Of a stretch of DNA of 64,000 nt, positions 12,050 to 23,967 are shown one piece after another (the first letter of the stretch is position 1; each line of letters begins with the position of its first letter). The DNA is from Macrostomum hystrix (lineage: Eukaryota > Platyhelminthes > Macrostomidae), in contig CATNEN010000038.1 in assembly GCA_950097015.1 (NCBI GenBank), positions 30,838,501 through 30,902,500 of the forward strand. The letters run 5' to 3'. The position numbers were made by a program, and so were the translations under genes. Below the pieces are notes generated by a model. The model was not told the DNA's origin, searched no databases, and saw only the letters and a list, made by a program, of their open reading frames with translations.

Positions 12050-13437
12050 TCCGTCATAACCGACTTGAGTCATTCTCAGAGTCCGTCATAACCAACTTGA
12101 GTCATTCTCAGAGTCCGTCATAACCAACTTGAGTCATTCTCAGAGTCCGTCATAACCAACTTGAGTCATTCTCAGAGTTCGTCATAACCAACTTGAGTCA
12201 TTCTCAGAGTCCGTCATAACCAACTTGAGTCATTCTCAGAGTTCGTCATAACCAACTTGAGTCATTCTCAGAGTCCGTCATAACCAACTTGAGTCATTCT
12301 CAGAGTCCGTCATAACCAACTTGAGTCATTCTCAGAGTTCGTCATAACCAACTTGAGTCATTCTCAGAGTCCGTCATAACCAACTTGAGCCATTCTCAGA
12401 GTCCGTCATAACTGCAACTTGAGTCATTCTCAGAGTCCGTCATAACCAACTTGAGTCATTCTCAGAGTCCGTCATAACCAACTTGAGTCATTCTCAGAGT
12501 CCGTCATAACCAACTTGAGTCATTCTCAGAGTCCGTCATAACCAACTTGAGTCATTCTCAGAGTCCGTCATAACCAACTTGAGTCATTCTCAGAGTCCCT
12601 CATAACCAACTTGAGTTATTCTCAGAGTCCGTCATAACTGCAACTTGAGTCATTCTCAGAGTTCGTCATAACCAACTTGAGTCATTCTCAGAGTCCGTCA
12701 TAACCAACTTGAGTTATTCTCAGAGTCCGTCATAACTGCAACTTGAGTCATTCTCAGAGTTCGTAATAACCAACTTGAGTTATTCTCAGAGTCCGTCATA
12801 ACCAACTTGAGTCATTCTCAGAGTCCGTCATAACCAACTTGAGTCATTCTCAGCGTCCGTCATAACCAACTTGAGTCATTCTCAGAGTCCGTCATAACTG
12901 CAACTTGAGTCATTCTCAGAGTCCGTCATAACCAACTTGAGTCATTCTCAGAGTCCGTCATAACTGCAACTTGAGTCATTCTCAGAGTCCGTCATAACCA
13001 ACTTGAGTCATTCTCAGAGTCCGTCATAACCAACTTGAGTCATTCTCAGAGTCCGTCATAACCAACTTGAGTCATTCTCAGAGTCCGTCATAACCAACTT
13101 GAGTCATTCTCAGAGTTCGTCATAACCAACTTGAGTCATTCTCAGAGTCCGTCATAACCAACTTGAGTCATTCTCAGAGTCCGTCATAACCAACTTGAGT
13201 CATTCTCAGAGTCCGTCATAACCAACTTGAGTCATTCTCAGAGTCCGTCATAACCAACTTGAGTCATTCTCAGAGTCCGTCATAACCAACTTGAGTCATT
13301 CTCAGAGTTCGTCATAACCAACTTGAGTCATTCTCAGAGTCCGTCATAACCAACTTGAGTCATTCTCAGAGTCCGTCATAACCAACTTGAGTCATTCTCA
13401 GAGTTTGTCATAACCAACTTGAGTCATTTTCAGAGTT
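12050..13437. repeat. 32-bp minisatellite carrying AP-1-like sites
   Basis: About 43 copies of a 32-bp unit composed of CATAACCAACTTGAGTCATT and CTCAGAGTCCGT. Nearly every unit contains TGAGTCA, the consensus AP-1/TRE heptamer. Occasional units carry an ACTGCAACTT variant. The array lies downstream of the membrane-protein gene and is very homogeneous. Confidence 0.95.
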
Positions 13438-13718
13438 AGTAATAATTAGGACAATAGAAAATCACCGAAAATCACTTTCTAATGGTCTATTCGAAAACGA
13501 TTTTCGTTATGATAAAACAAAACAAAGAACATCATTCATTGGCTAAAAAGAAGACAAATAAAGCATAATTTTAAGCAAAATTATACATGAAATGAACTTC
13601 CTAACAAGCTTTTATGTAATTTTAGGTATTGAAAAATCGGAATGAATAAAAAACTTGCGAACTAAAACCTTAGAATTTAAACACCCTCGGAGAGGTTTGT
13701 TGCCAGATCAAAGTGGCC

Positions 13719-14019
13719 TTAATTTCTTGGAACACGCTTGCCTGAGCTGGATCGCTGACGATATCCGGATGATGGACGGCTGACACGCTGCGACTGCAAC
13801 GGCTGCGGCGGCGGCGGCTGCATCGGCGGCGGCTGCTGTGAGTTTCTATTCTGCGGCTGCGAAGGAGCCTGCGACTGTCTCTTGACTGAAATCACTGGCT
13901 GCGCTTGGAGAGGCTGCGGCGGCGGAGGCGGTCGCGGCGCCGGTGGCGGCTGATTCCGAGCCAGATTCAAGCCAGCTAGACTGCTGGTAGCAACTGAGCC
14001 GCGTGGAACTGGCCTAGGC

Positions 14020-14051
<32 letters not shown>

Positions 14052-16560
14052 GAGCAGCTGCTGGTAGTGCTGCGGATGCATCGGCGGCTCGGCGGCGGAA
14101 GCGCGCGGATCGTACTGATACTGGCTGGCTGACTGGCTAGGAGCCCGAGCCTGCTGCACATTCATGGTGAATGAGGACTGAGTGATGCGACAGGCGATGC
14201 AAGATAATGGTATGATAATGGGATCAATTATACAATTATACTGGGGGAAATCCTACAATTGTATACATGGATCCCTGTACTGGGGGAAATCCCACAATTA
14301 TACAAATGGATGCCTGTACTATGTGGGAAATCCCACAATTATACACATGGATGCCTGTACTATGTGGGAAATCCCACAATTATACACATGGATGCCTGTA
14401 CTATGTGGGAAATCCCACAATTATACACATGGATGCCTGTACTATGTGGGAAATCCCACAATTATACACATGGATGCCTGTACTAAGTGGGAAATCCCAC
14501 AATTGTATACATGGATGCCTGAACTATGGGGAAATCCCACAACTATACAAATGGATGCCTGAACTATGGGGAAATCCTACAATAATTTACATGGATGCTT
14601 GTACTATGGGGAAATCCCCTGATTACACACATGGATTCTTGTACTTTGGGGAAATCCCACAATATTATATACATGGATGCCTGAACTATGGGGAAATCCC
14701 ACAATTATACACATGGATGCCTGAACTATGGGGAAATCCCACAATTATACACATGGATGCCTGAACTATGGGGAAATCCTACAATAATTTACATGAATGC
14801 TTGTACTATTGGGAAATCCCCTGATTACACACATAGATTCTTGTACTATTGGGAAATCCCCTGATTACACACATAGATTCTTGTACTTTGGGGAAATCCC
14901 ACAATATTATATACATGGATGACTGTACTATGGGAAATCCCAAATAATATGAATGGATACAAAATGATTTTCAAGAATGCCCGATTCCCATGGAAGCAAA
15001 TCCAAAAGCCAAGCATTATTAAAATCCCATGAATCAAAACTAGCAGTGAATTCTCACCGGGTACAGGTCCGGAACACTCTGGCTGTAGTTCGACTGAGCA
15101 TAGGACCGGACACTGGGCGCATACACGCTAGGCGGCATGGAGCCTCTAAGGCTCTGATTGTGCTGATCGATGGCAGATTGGGTCAAGGCATTCTTTTTAT
15201 CCGAATTCGGATTTGGTCGACAGCATTCGCACAGTTTCACACTAAGCCGGTAGATTATTAGACAGACAAATACAACACACGATGCGAATATAACAATGCC
15301 GAAACTGCATTTCGTCATGATCAACTGACCGCAACTGCCGCAGTCGTTAGAAGAGCCGCCCTGTTTAGACTGCATATCGTACAGTTTAATCATGGCTAAG
15401 TACAGCTCATAGCCAGACACAGCTAGGCCGCCAGCTAGGTCTGCTAGCAAGATTGCGCCACAGATCAGTAGGGCCATGTTGAACGCTCGACCTCTTCCAA
15501 TGCTAGCTAGGGTTAATCCAGCGAACCCGATAGATGGCAGGCCCACCCAGATACCGCTGCCGTAGACTGGATAGTCGCGTTTGAAACTGCGATTGGTTAA
15601 ATGCGGGGTGATGTTTGTTAGTATGAGAAATATGGCCTGTTTGATTATAACACGAGGAAATCTAGGGTGTTTATCATTATGAGAAAACCTGGGTGTTTGT
15701 ATAAATAATAAACCCTAAGCTGTTTGTTAAAAAGAGAAACCCAAAGGGCTAATAAAAAACACTATAAACCCAGGGTGTTTACTGGGTATGATAAACCCAG
15801 GGTGTTTATTTGGTATGATAAAACCAGGGTGTTTATTGGGTATGATAAACCCAGGGTGTTTATTGGGTATGATAAACCCAGGGTGTTTATTGGGTATGAT
15901 AAACCCAGGGTGTTTATTGGGTATGATAAACCCAGGGTGTTTATTCGGTATGATAAACCCAGGGTGTTTATTGGGCATGATAAAACTAGGCTGGCTCAAT
16001 GAAAATGTGTTTATGGGCATAAAAACCAGTGTGTTAACTGGCATGATAGGCATAATTTTAAGCACAATTTTTTTGTATTGATTGGGAATGATAAGCACAG
16101 TGTTTATTGAAATGAGTAAATGAACAAAATATCATTTTCAAACAAATGAAGCACAGCCAAATCAATCTCACCCCAAAGCGAACATCTCAAACAGGACTAT
16201 AACAGACGAGAACGCGATCATCAGACCGGACAAAATCTTAAACAATCGTTCGCGTTTTCTTCGATACAATGAACCCGTAGTGGCTCTGGATGGGGCCCTA
16301 GCTGAACCCGCTGTAAGCCTAACAGATCCTGCCGGACCCATCCTGGAGGCCGTCATGACTGTGCCAGTTTGACCACTCAGCACTGTGGCATCGTCTGGCA
16401 GGTTGTGCTGCGAGCCGCCCAGTTCTTTTGGTGCGCCATTCCATGACTGGTTCAAAGACTGGCCTAACGAGGCAGCCCGTTGGAGAGGATTGTGACGACC
16501 GCGCGACACAATGCCAGTGTCGGCGGTGAACACACTGGCCGAGTCTATGGCTGAGCGGGC
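13719..16560 (-). CDS. Four-pass MS4A/CD20-like membrane protein with Q/P-rich tail (5' end not found)
   Basis: Three exons on the minus strand, 16172-16560, 15058-15586 and 13719-14153, join in phase to 450 residues ending at a TAA. Residues 1-105 are a hydrophilic, S/R-rich N-terminal region. Four hydrophobic segments follow: LFKILSGLMIAFSSVIVLFE, GIWVGLPSIGFAGLTLASIG, NMALLICGAILLADLAGG and FGIVIFASCVVFVCLIIY. The 3-4 loop is longer and has the cysteine pair CGSC. This layout and the G-I-W motif before segment 2 resemble MS4A/CD20-like tetraspan proteins, but I cannot name a member. The cytoplasmic tail is rich in S/Y, then glutamine (a run of about 11) and proline (PPPAPRPPPPP), suggesting SH3 or WW partners. 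The first exon present starts at an in-phase acceptor, so at least one upstream exon with the start codon is missing or unrecognised. Both introns, and the sequence just upstream, contain minisatellites. Confidence 0.75.
14226..14940. repeat. ~41-bp minisatellite in the last intron of the four-pass protein gene
   Basis: About 17 copies of a unit containing GGGAAATCCCACAATTATAC and ACATGGATGCCTGTACTAT. GGGAAATCCC is an NF-kappaB-like palindrome, repeated in most units. Copies become more diverged toward 14940. Confidence 0.9.
15640..16100. repeat. 27-bp minisatellite in an intron of the four-pass protein gene
   Basis: About ten good copies, flanked by degenerate ones, of a unit containing GGTATGATAAACCCAGGGTG and TTTATTG. 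The good copies lie at about 15765-15985. The unit length is a multiple of three, so open frames appear on both strands and are artefacts. Confidence 0.9.
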
Positions 16561-16574
16561 CTGAAACAGTAAGG

Positions 16575-17150
16575 GAATACGGAAGGAATGGGAATACTGA
16601 ATGAATGGGTTAACTGAAGGAATGGGAATAATGAAGGAATGGGAATACTGAAGGAATGGGAATACTGAAGGAATGGGAATACTGAAGGAATGGGAATAAT
16701 GAAGGAATGGGAATAATGAAGGAATGGGAATAATGAAGGAATGGGAATACTGAAGGAATGGGAATACTGAAGGAATGGGAATAATGAAGGAATGGGAATA
16801 CTAAAGGAATGGGAATGCTGAAGGAATGGGAATACTGAAGGAATGGGAATAATGAAGGAATGGGAATACTGAAGGAATGGGAATACTGAAGGAATGGGAA
16901 TAATGAAGGAATGGGAATACTAAAGGAATGGGAATGCTGAAGGAATGGGAATACTGAAGGAATGGGAATACTGAAGGAATGGGAATACTGAAGGAATGGG
17001 AATACTGAAGGAATGGGAATACTGAAGGAATGGGAATACTGAAGGAATGGGAATAATGAAGGAATGGGAATACTGAAGGAATGGGAATACTGAAGAAATT
17101 GTAATAATGAAGAAATGGGAATAATGGAGAAATGGGAATAATGAAGAAAT
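16575..17150. repeat. 17-bp minisatellite upstream of the first recognised exon
   Basis: About 33 copies of GAATGGGAATACTGAAG, often with ATAATG in place of ATACTG. It starts 15 bases beyond the exon boundary at 16560, so it lies inside an intron of the minus-strand gene. Confidence 0.95.
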
Positions 17151-19919
17151 GAAATGCAAAAATGAATGCCAATTAAATTCAACTATGCTGCTCTCTTTCT
17201 TTCATTCTTTGCCAATTACAAAACAAATTCAATTTGTATACATATATAAATAAAGAAATATTCACATTCACATTAAAATGTGTGAAATGTGAAATGTATT
17301 TGTACTAAACAGCAGCAAATAACAAAACAACCTTAAATGAAAAAATCTTAACATTATTCAATAACGCTAAGCCAAGATAGTTGAAAAGCTGTGTTTTAAC
17401 AATTGATTCATATCTAAGAAAATAAATCTTTGTTAGCTTTAGTCCTAACTATTTTCAAAGAAATAAAAAACAATTAGGATAGCACAAATGGACTAGAGAA
17501 TAACTTTAACAGACTTAAGACTTATGCAATATAACATTTTTATTGTTAAAATGTTACCTGAAAATTTTTGCAACTGCTAATTTTAACAGACATAATTTCA
17601 TTAACTTTGTTAACCAAAGGTAACTTTTTAATGCCATCACTGTCAATAGCCATGCAAGCGGCAAGCACCTTATAAGCTAAACTAGCTACCAATGGCAATG
17701 GGAACCAACCGAACTATTTGTAAAGCAACTATAGCTTGACACAAATAAGGATAGCTAATAAAATGAAAAAAAACATGTAAAACAATGGCAAAACATGTAG
17801 GAATAAGCTTTGTTATTGTAAATTATTGAAGCCAATGCCAGGGGAGTTCACTTGCTAATTTAACCTATTAGTAGTATATCCAGTTTTTACAGTCTATAGT
17901 TTATGATAGTCTGGTCTTTAAAAACAAGAAAATCAGTAATAATATTAGCAAAAATAATATACTTAAATTCAAAATCATAACATACTCTTTGCTGTTGCCA
18001 TTTGTTGCATAACTATCAAGTTTTATATGTTATTTAAATGAATATCTATACTATTTACTATAGACTATAGTATGACATTTGCAAATCAACGTTTACATAA
18101 ATTAGAAATGTATTTTCTGCTCTACAATTTTTTTACTAAAACTTATTCTCCTATGTTTTACATTATATATAAAAGTCTATAGATATTTGATTTCAAGAAG
18201 TGGCGCATCATATCTAGGTATCGTATCTCGTTATGCTGATCAGCTGATGCTGCTTATGCGGATTTATAAAGTATATAATTTAATACTCCGAAGCAATTGC
18301 GAAATGTATAACAGAAAAACTGGCATAACTGTTAAGAACCTAAAGCAAAAACTACACAGACTTTTCTAGGCAAAGCTAGATAACACAGAAACAAAATTTT
18401 AGATATCGCTTTGAACCTATAAATTGAACATAAAAGTTCTGAAACTGAAAACCGGACTAGCACCAGTTCTAAAATTTGAGGAAGCTATGTATTTTGATAG
18501 AAAATAAGTTACAGAAACGAAAACAGTAACATTTTTACAAAATGTTTAGTAGAAACATCAGTTGTTTTATTGAAAATGTAAAACTAAATTGTTTTTGTTA
18601 TACCCACTCTTAACACGGAAATAGAAAGGTTTTAAATTTAGTTTTTGCTCTCAACGTTTAAAAATCCAAGTACCACTAGAAGAAGTGATTCTAAGAGACG
18701 TTGCAAAATCTTTTAGTGGTACTACTAGAAGTACCAATAGAAGAAGAAAAGAGTGGCACTAAGAAGACGGTACTAATGAAACATATCGTTTGGTCGATTT
18801 ATATATTGATTTAGTCGTTTCAGTGTGCCGTTTGATATTTTATAATTTAACAGTTTTCTAATGTTGAAATGCTTTCTTTCTGCAAGTCTTATCCTTCGCA
18901 TTAAAAAAACAAAATTACTTTGGGCATTACGGTTGTATTAAAGATAAAATAGGCTTTGACATATTAAGCCATCAGCTTCGCACCCGCGCGAATAATGGCT
19001 TGAGTGGTCCTTGTGCTGAACTACGTATACGAACCTGTTTGTAGATTTTTTTTTACTTATTTAGAGCGAAAGCTTCTGTTTTTACTCCAAGTAGTATTTA
19101 TCGCTAATCCATCTTAGCAAGGAGAAATCCTCTTTTTAATAATTTATAGATGGTGGTAGCAACAATTATTGTCATGTCTATCTGCAGGGATTCTCGATTA
19201 GTAGGAAATTAAATTGTTAATCATCATAGAACCAGTCGCATTAACTAAACTTAAAACTAAGCTCGTACGCTTATTAGTGCATACGCACTTGATCTTCGAA
19301 AAGCTTTGCTACATAAGTTCTATATATTCGGCTTAACTAGCACCAAAAAAACTTGATCATGTAGTGCTAAGTTAATATGATAATTTTACTATAAACGCAC
19401 TTGTGAAATATGGTGCACGGCAGTAGTCCACTTTATAGATTTTAGTCTAAATAGTTAAGCTGAACTACGTGTAGTAGAACTGAATATTATAACTTAGTTA
19501 AGATTTAAATTTTGATGTTACGAGGTTGGCTCGTCTGTCACAATTTTAGAGAATAGATAAACTAAATAAAATGGATCCATAAAATTTCACATAAAGCAGA
19601 TTAATAATCGTTCTAACTTTTGCATCACAAGTAAAACCAGTTTAGAAATTAACTCTGTGTACTTATTTTCAAATATGTGATTAATATTTTTAAAAGCCAT
19701 CTGTGGTTCTGCGGTGAGGGGACAAACTGATTACAGTCAAATTTACATGACATTGTCAGGCCTACATCAACGCTTTAGAAATTCAGATTTGCAGATTAAA
19801 CAGGCGGTAAATTGAATGTATTTAAAATAGACAGGGCTAAATGAAACAAGGTATTTAAACCCAACATTTTTATTGTCAGTTCTTGCTCCTTGCAAGCTAA
19901 ATTTCCGACTAATTTAGAA
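17151..19919. other. Long AT-rich stretch, no gene recognised
   Basis: AT-rich sequence that may include intron or upstream exons of the minus-strand gene ending at 13719, but I find no convincing exon. A small inverted repeat (GTACCACTA and TAGTGGTAC) sits at about 18670-18722. A short open frame at 18187-18369 has no recognisable features. Confidence 0.45.
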
Positions 19920-19924
19920 GATGA

Positions 19925-21262
19925 GAGGGGGTGAGAGAGTGGGAAAAAGAAGAAGAGAGTGTGGGAAAGATAAGGAGAGAGTGTGGGAAAGAGAAGGAGA
20001 GAGTGTGGGAAAGAGAAGGAGAGGGTGTGGGAAAGAGAAGGAGAGAGTGTGGGAAAGAGAAGGAGAGAGTGGGAAAGATAAGGAGAGAGTGTGGGAAAGA
20101 GAAGGAGAGAGTGTGAGAGAGAAGGAGAGAGTGTGAGAGAGAAGAAGAGAGTGTGAGAGGGAAGGAGAGAGTGTGGGAAAAACAAGGAGAGAGTGTGGGA
20201 AAGAGAAGGAGAGAGTGTGGGAAAGAGAAGGAGAGAGTGTGGGAAAGAGAAGGAGAGAGTGTGGGAAAGAGAAGGAGAGAGTGTGGGAAAGACAAGGAGA
20301 GAGTGTGGGAAAGAGAAGGAGAGAGTGTGGGAAAGAGAAGGAGAGAGTGTGGGAAAGAGAAGGAGAGAGTGTGGGAAAGAGAAGGAGAGAGTGTGGGAAA
20401 GAGAAGGAGAGAGTGTGAGAGAGAAGGAGAGAGTGTGAGAGAGAAGAAGAGAGTGTGAGAGGGAAGGAGAGAGTGTGGGAAAAACAAGGAGAGAGTGTGG
20501 GAAAGAGAAGGAGAGAGTGTGGGAAAGAGAAGGAGAGAGTGTGAGAGAGAAGGAGAGAGTGTGAGAGAGAAGAAGAGAGTGTGAGAGGGAAGGAGAGAGT
20601 GTGGGAAAAACAAGGAGAGAGTGTGGGAAAGAGAAGGAGAGAGTGTGGGAAAGAGAAGGAGAGAGTGTGGGAAAGAGAAGGAGAGAGTGTGGGAAAGACA
20701 AGGAGAGAGTGTGGGAAAGAGAAGGAGAGAGTGTGGGAAAGAGAAGGAGAGAGTGTGGGAAAGAGAAGGAGAGAGTGTGGGAAAGAGAAGGAGAGAGTGT
20801 GGGAAAGAGAAGGAGAGAGTGTGGGAAAGAGAAGGAGAGAGTGTGGGAAAGAGAAGGAGAGAGTGTGGGAAAGAGAAGGAGAGAGTGTGAGAGAGAAGGA
20901 GAGAGTGTGAGAGAGAAGGAGAGAGTGTGGGAAAAACAAGGAGAGAGTGTGGGAAAGAGAAGGAGAGAGTGTGGGAAAGAGAAGGAGAGAGTGTGGGAAA
21001 GAGAAGGAGAGAGTGTGGGAAAGAGAAGGAGAGAGTGTGGGAAAGAGAAGGAGAGAGTGTGGGAAAGAGAAGGAGAGAGTGTGGGAAAGAGAAGGAGAGA
21101 GTGTGGGAAAGAGAAGGAGAGAGAGTGAGAAAGAGAAGGAGAGAGAGTGAGAAAGAGAAGGAGAGAGTGTGGGAAAGAGAAGGAAAGAGTTTGAGAAGGA
21201 GAAAGAGAGAGAGTGAAAAGGAGAAAGAGAGAGAGTGAAAAGGAGAAAGAGAGAGAGTGAGA
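19925..21262. repeat. 20-bp purine-rich minisatellite, about 1.3 kb
   Basis: About 66 copies of GAGAGTGTGGGAAAGAGAAG with shorter GAGAGTGTGAGAGAGAAG units in clusters. The plus strand is almost all purine apart from the GTGT core. The block ending in AGAGGGAAGGAGAGAGTGTGGG with an AAACAAGG variant recurs several times, indicating block duplication. Frames on both strands are artefacts. Confidence 0.95.
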
Positions 21263-21610
21263 AGTAGGAGTAGTGTTAAAATTGTGAATATTTAAAGATT
21301 CATAAGCAAGAGCAGATAATGTAAGGCGTTCACAAGGAGCAGGTTAAAGATAGCAGAAATAATATAAGCTAGAGCAGTATATTAATAGGTCAGCCACTGG
21401 CACAAATGCGCGTCACAAGAATGCTATTTTCGCGGGTGTGGTCGCATTTGAAATGAAATTAACAGCCTTACTAGTAGCGTACGTCAACATTGGTGCAACT
21501 GCGTACACAATACGTTTGTGTCGATTTCTTTTTACAGCAACACATCTGATGTGTGTGAATATTACACTTTTGTGTGTATGGAATCATCTCAAACATGTGA
21601 ATTAAAGGCA
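21263..21610. other. Spacer between two arrays
   Basis: About 350 bases of unique sequence separating a 20-bp and a 23-bp array. I see nothing further in it. Confidence 0.5.
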
Positions 21611-22868
21611 TCTATCGTGCATCTAGTATGGCATCTATCGTGAATCAAGTATGGCATCTATCGGGCATCTAGTATGGCATCTATCGTGCATCTAGTATGG
21701 CATCTATCGTCAATCTAGTATGGCATCTATCGTGCATCTAGTATGGCATCTATCGTGAATCAAGTATGGCATCTATCGGGCATCAAGTATGGCATCTATC
21801 GGGCATCTAGTATGGCATCTATCGGGCATCTAGTATGGCATCTATCGTGCATCTAGTATGGCATCTATCGAGAATCTAGAATGGAATCTATCGGGCATCG
21901 AGCATGGCATCTATCGTGCATCTAGTATGGCATCTATCGTGAATCTAGTATGGCATCTATCGGGCATCAAGTATGGCATCTATCGGGCATCAAGTATGGC
22001 ATCTATCGGGCATCTAGTATGGCATCTATCGGGCATCAAGTATGGCATCTATCGGGCATCTAGTATGGCATCTATCGTGAATCTAGTATGGCATCTATCG
22101 TGCATCTAGTATGGCATCTATCGAGAATCTAGAATGGAATCTATCGGGCATCGAGCATGGCATCTATCGTGCATCTAGTATGGCATCTATCGTGAATCTA
22201 GTATGGCATCTATCGGGCATCAAGTATGGCATCTATCGGGCATCAAGTATGGCATCTATCGGGCATCTAGTATGGCATCTATCGGGCATCAAGTATGGCA
22301 TCTATCGGGCATCTAGTATGGCATCTATCGGGCATCAAGTATGGCATCTATCGGGCATCGAGTATGGCATCTATCGGGCATCGAGTATGGCATCTATCGG
22401 GCATCAAGTATGGCATCTATCGGGCATCAAGTATGGCATCTATCGGGCATCGAGTATGGCATCTATCGGGCATCAAGTATGGCATCTATCGGGCATCTAG
22501 TATGGCATCTATCGGGCATCAAGTATGGCATCTATCGGGCATCGAGTATGGCATCTATCGGGCATCGAGTATGGCATCTATCGGGCATCAAGTATGGCAT
22601 CTATCGGGCATCAAGTATGGCATCTATCGGGCATCTAGTATGGTATCTATCGGGCATCGAGTATGGCATCTATCGGGCATCAAGTATGGCATCTATCGGG
22701 CATCGAGTATGGCATCTATCGGGCATCGAGTATGGTATCTATCGGGCATCGAGTATGGCATCTATCGGGCATCAAGTATGGCATCTATCGGGCATCGAGT
22801 ATGGCATCTATCGTGCATCTCGTTCGTATGCTCGATGCTCATATCGGGCATCAAGTATGGCATCTAGT
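21611..22868. repeat. 23-bp minisatellite with a 253-bp higher-order period
   Basis: About 54 copies of a 23-bp unit containing GCATCTATCGGGCATC followed by AAGTATG, TAGTATG or GAGTATG. A distinctive variant block starting AGAATCTAGAATGGAATC occurs at 21871 and again at 22124, exactly 253 bp (11 units) later. Confidence 0.95.
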
Positions 22869-23871
22869 ATTAAACAGTGTTCGACAGTGTCCTGTCTGTG
22901 TTGGCCTATTTTCAAATGAAAGTATGTGCCACCCACACATATAAAACACCCACACATACAAGGATGGCAGGAGACTAAAGAGCAAAAATTGTGATTATGA
23001 AATTTTTATAAGAAAACTATATTATTAACAGTTAGAATGAGCGACGTATTAAACAATTCTTAACTGCTGCTGCATGGTCTTCTGTTTTGAGTGCAGTACA
23101 ATACCCAAATGTGATTCAGATGTCAGCAGTTAAATTATATTCATATTCTTAAGGTCGTTTTGCCCACCTACGCAAAAGAACGCAAAACACTTATCCTGTC
23201 CCGCGTTACTAAATGTCAGTGCTGCTTATTGAATCTAATACAATTTGACCCGGGTGTCAACCGGGTGCAAACGACGCTTGTGAAAACAAGACCGGCGTTG
23301 AACAAGAAAGCAAACCTTAAATTCTTACGGAAATTGAAAGTTTTTATATTCAATTTTATTTATTCAAAAGAAAATAATTTCTTTAGTGCAATAAACTCTA
23401 CGAAAACATATGTAATGAAACAGTTAATAGTAAAAAATATTTTTCATGTCTCTAGCAATACTTTATCAGTTAAAATAGTGCACGTCGATATGGCAATCAA
23501 TTCAAAATAACTTTACACCGATACGCAATTTTACATCTGTCACACGCGGCCACGCCGTATAATTAAAAGCAACTCAAAGATTTGGCTTAAAATGTGAGCA
23601 AATTATTTGGCAAATAAATACAGAAAAAATTGACTGTCGAAGTTGTGTCACTCGGAGAGCAAAGCAAACCGACGCAGTGTTAGCTGGCAGAAAAATCATG
23701 GTTTACAGCGTGAATTACGAGTTGCATTATAGCTCGTAGACAAAATGGCAGTTAGCGTTTATTGACAAGTAAATTTTAGTTAAGCTTTCTATAATGCTAA
23801 ATCAGAGCAGAATTCAAGACACAATGTCTTCTGGATTTGTTTTCAAAGAAAATAATTATGGCTGACACAAT
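22869..23871. other. Intergenic DNA and 3' UTR of the ETS gene
   Basis: AT-rich DNA. An open frame at 23160-23510 (about 116 codons, no ATG start) shows no domain and is not called. The part next to 23872 should be the 3' UTR of the minus-strand ETS gene. Confidence 0.45.
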
Positions 23872-23928
23872 TTAGTTGGACAGATGATCGCAGTCGGCGA
23901 TGACCAGTGGAGAATCGACATAACTGGA

Positions 23929-23967
<39 letters not shown>

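Noticed and set aside
12050-13437. CRISPR-like array of regular repeats
   Set aside because: Units are contiguous with no unique spacers, and the window is eukaryotic. The same applies to all other arrays here.
19796-21238. Ser/Leu-rich or Glu/Arg-rich frames up to 341 codons
   Set aside because: Artefacts of a 20-bp purine-rich minisatellite; frames are open on both strands and change phase with unit variants.
23160-23510. 116-codon plus-strand frame
   Set aside because: No ATG at its start, AT-driven composition, no domain and no neighbouring exons.
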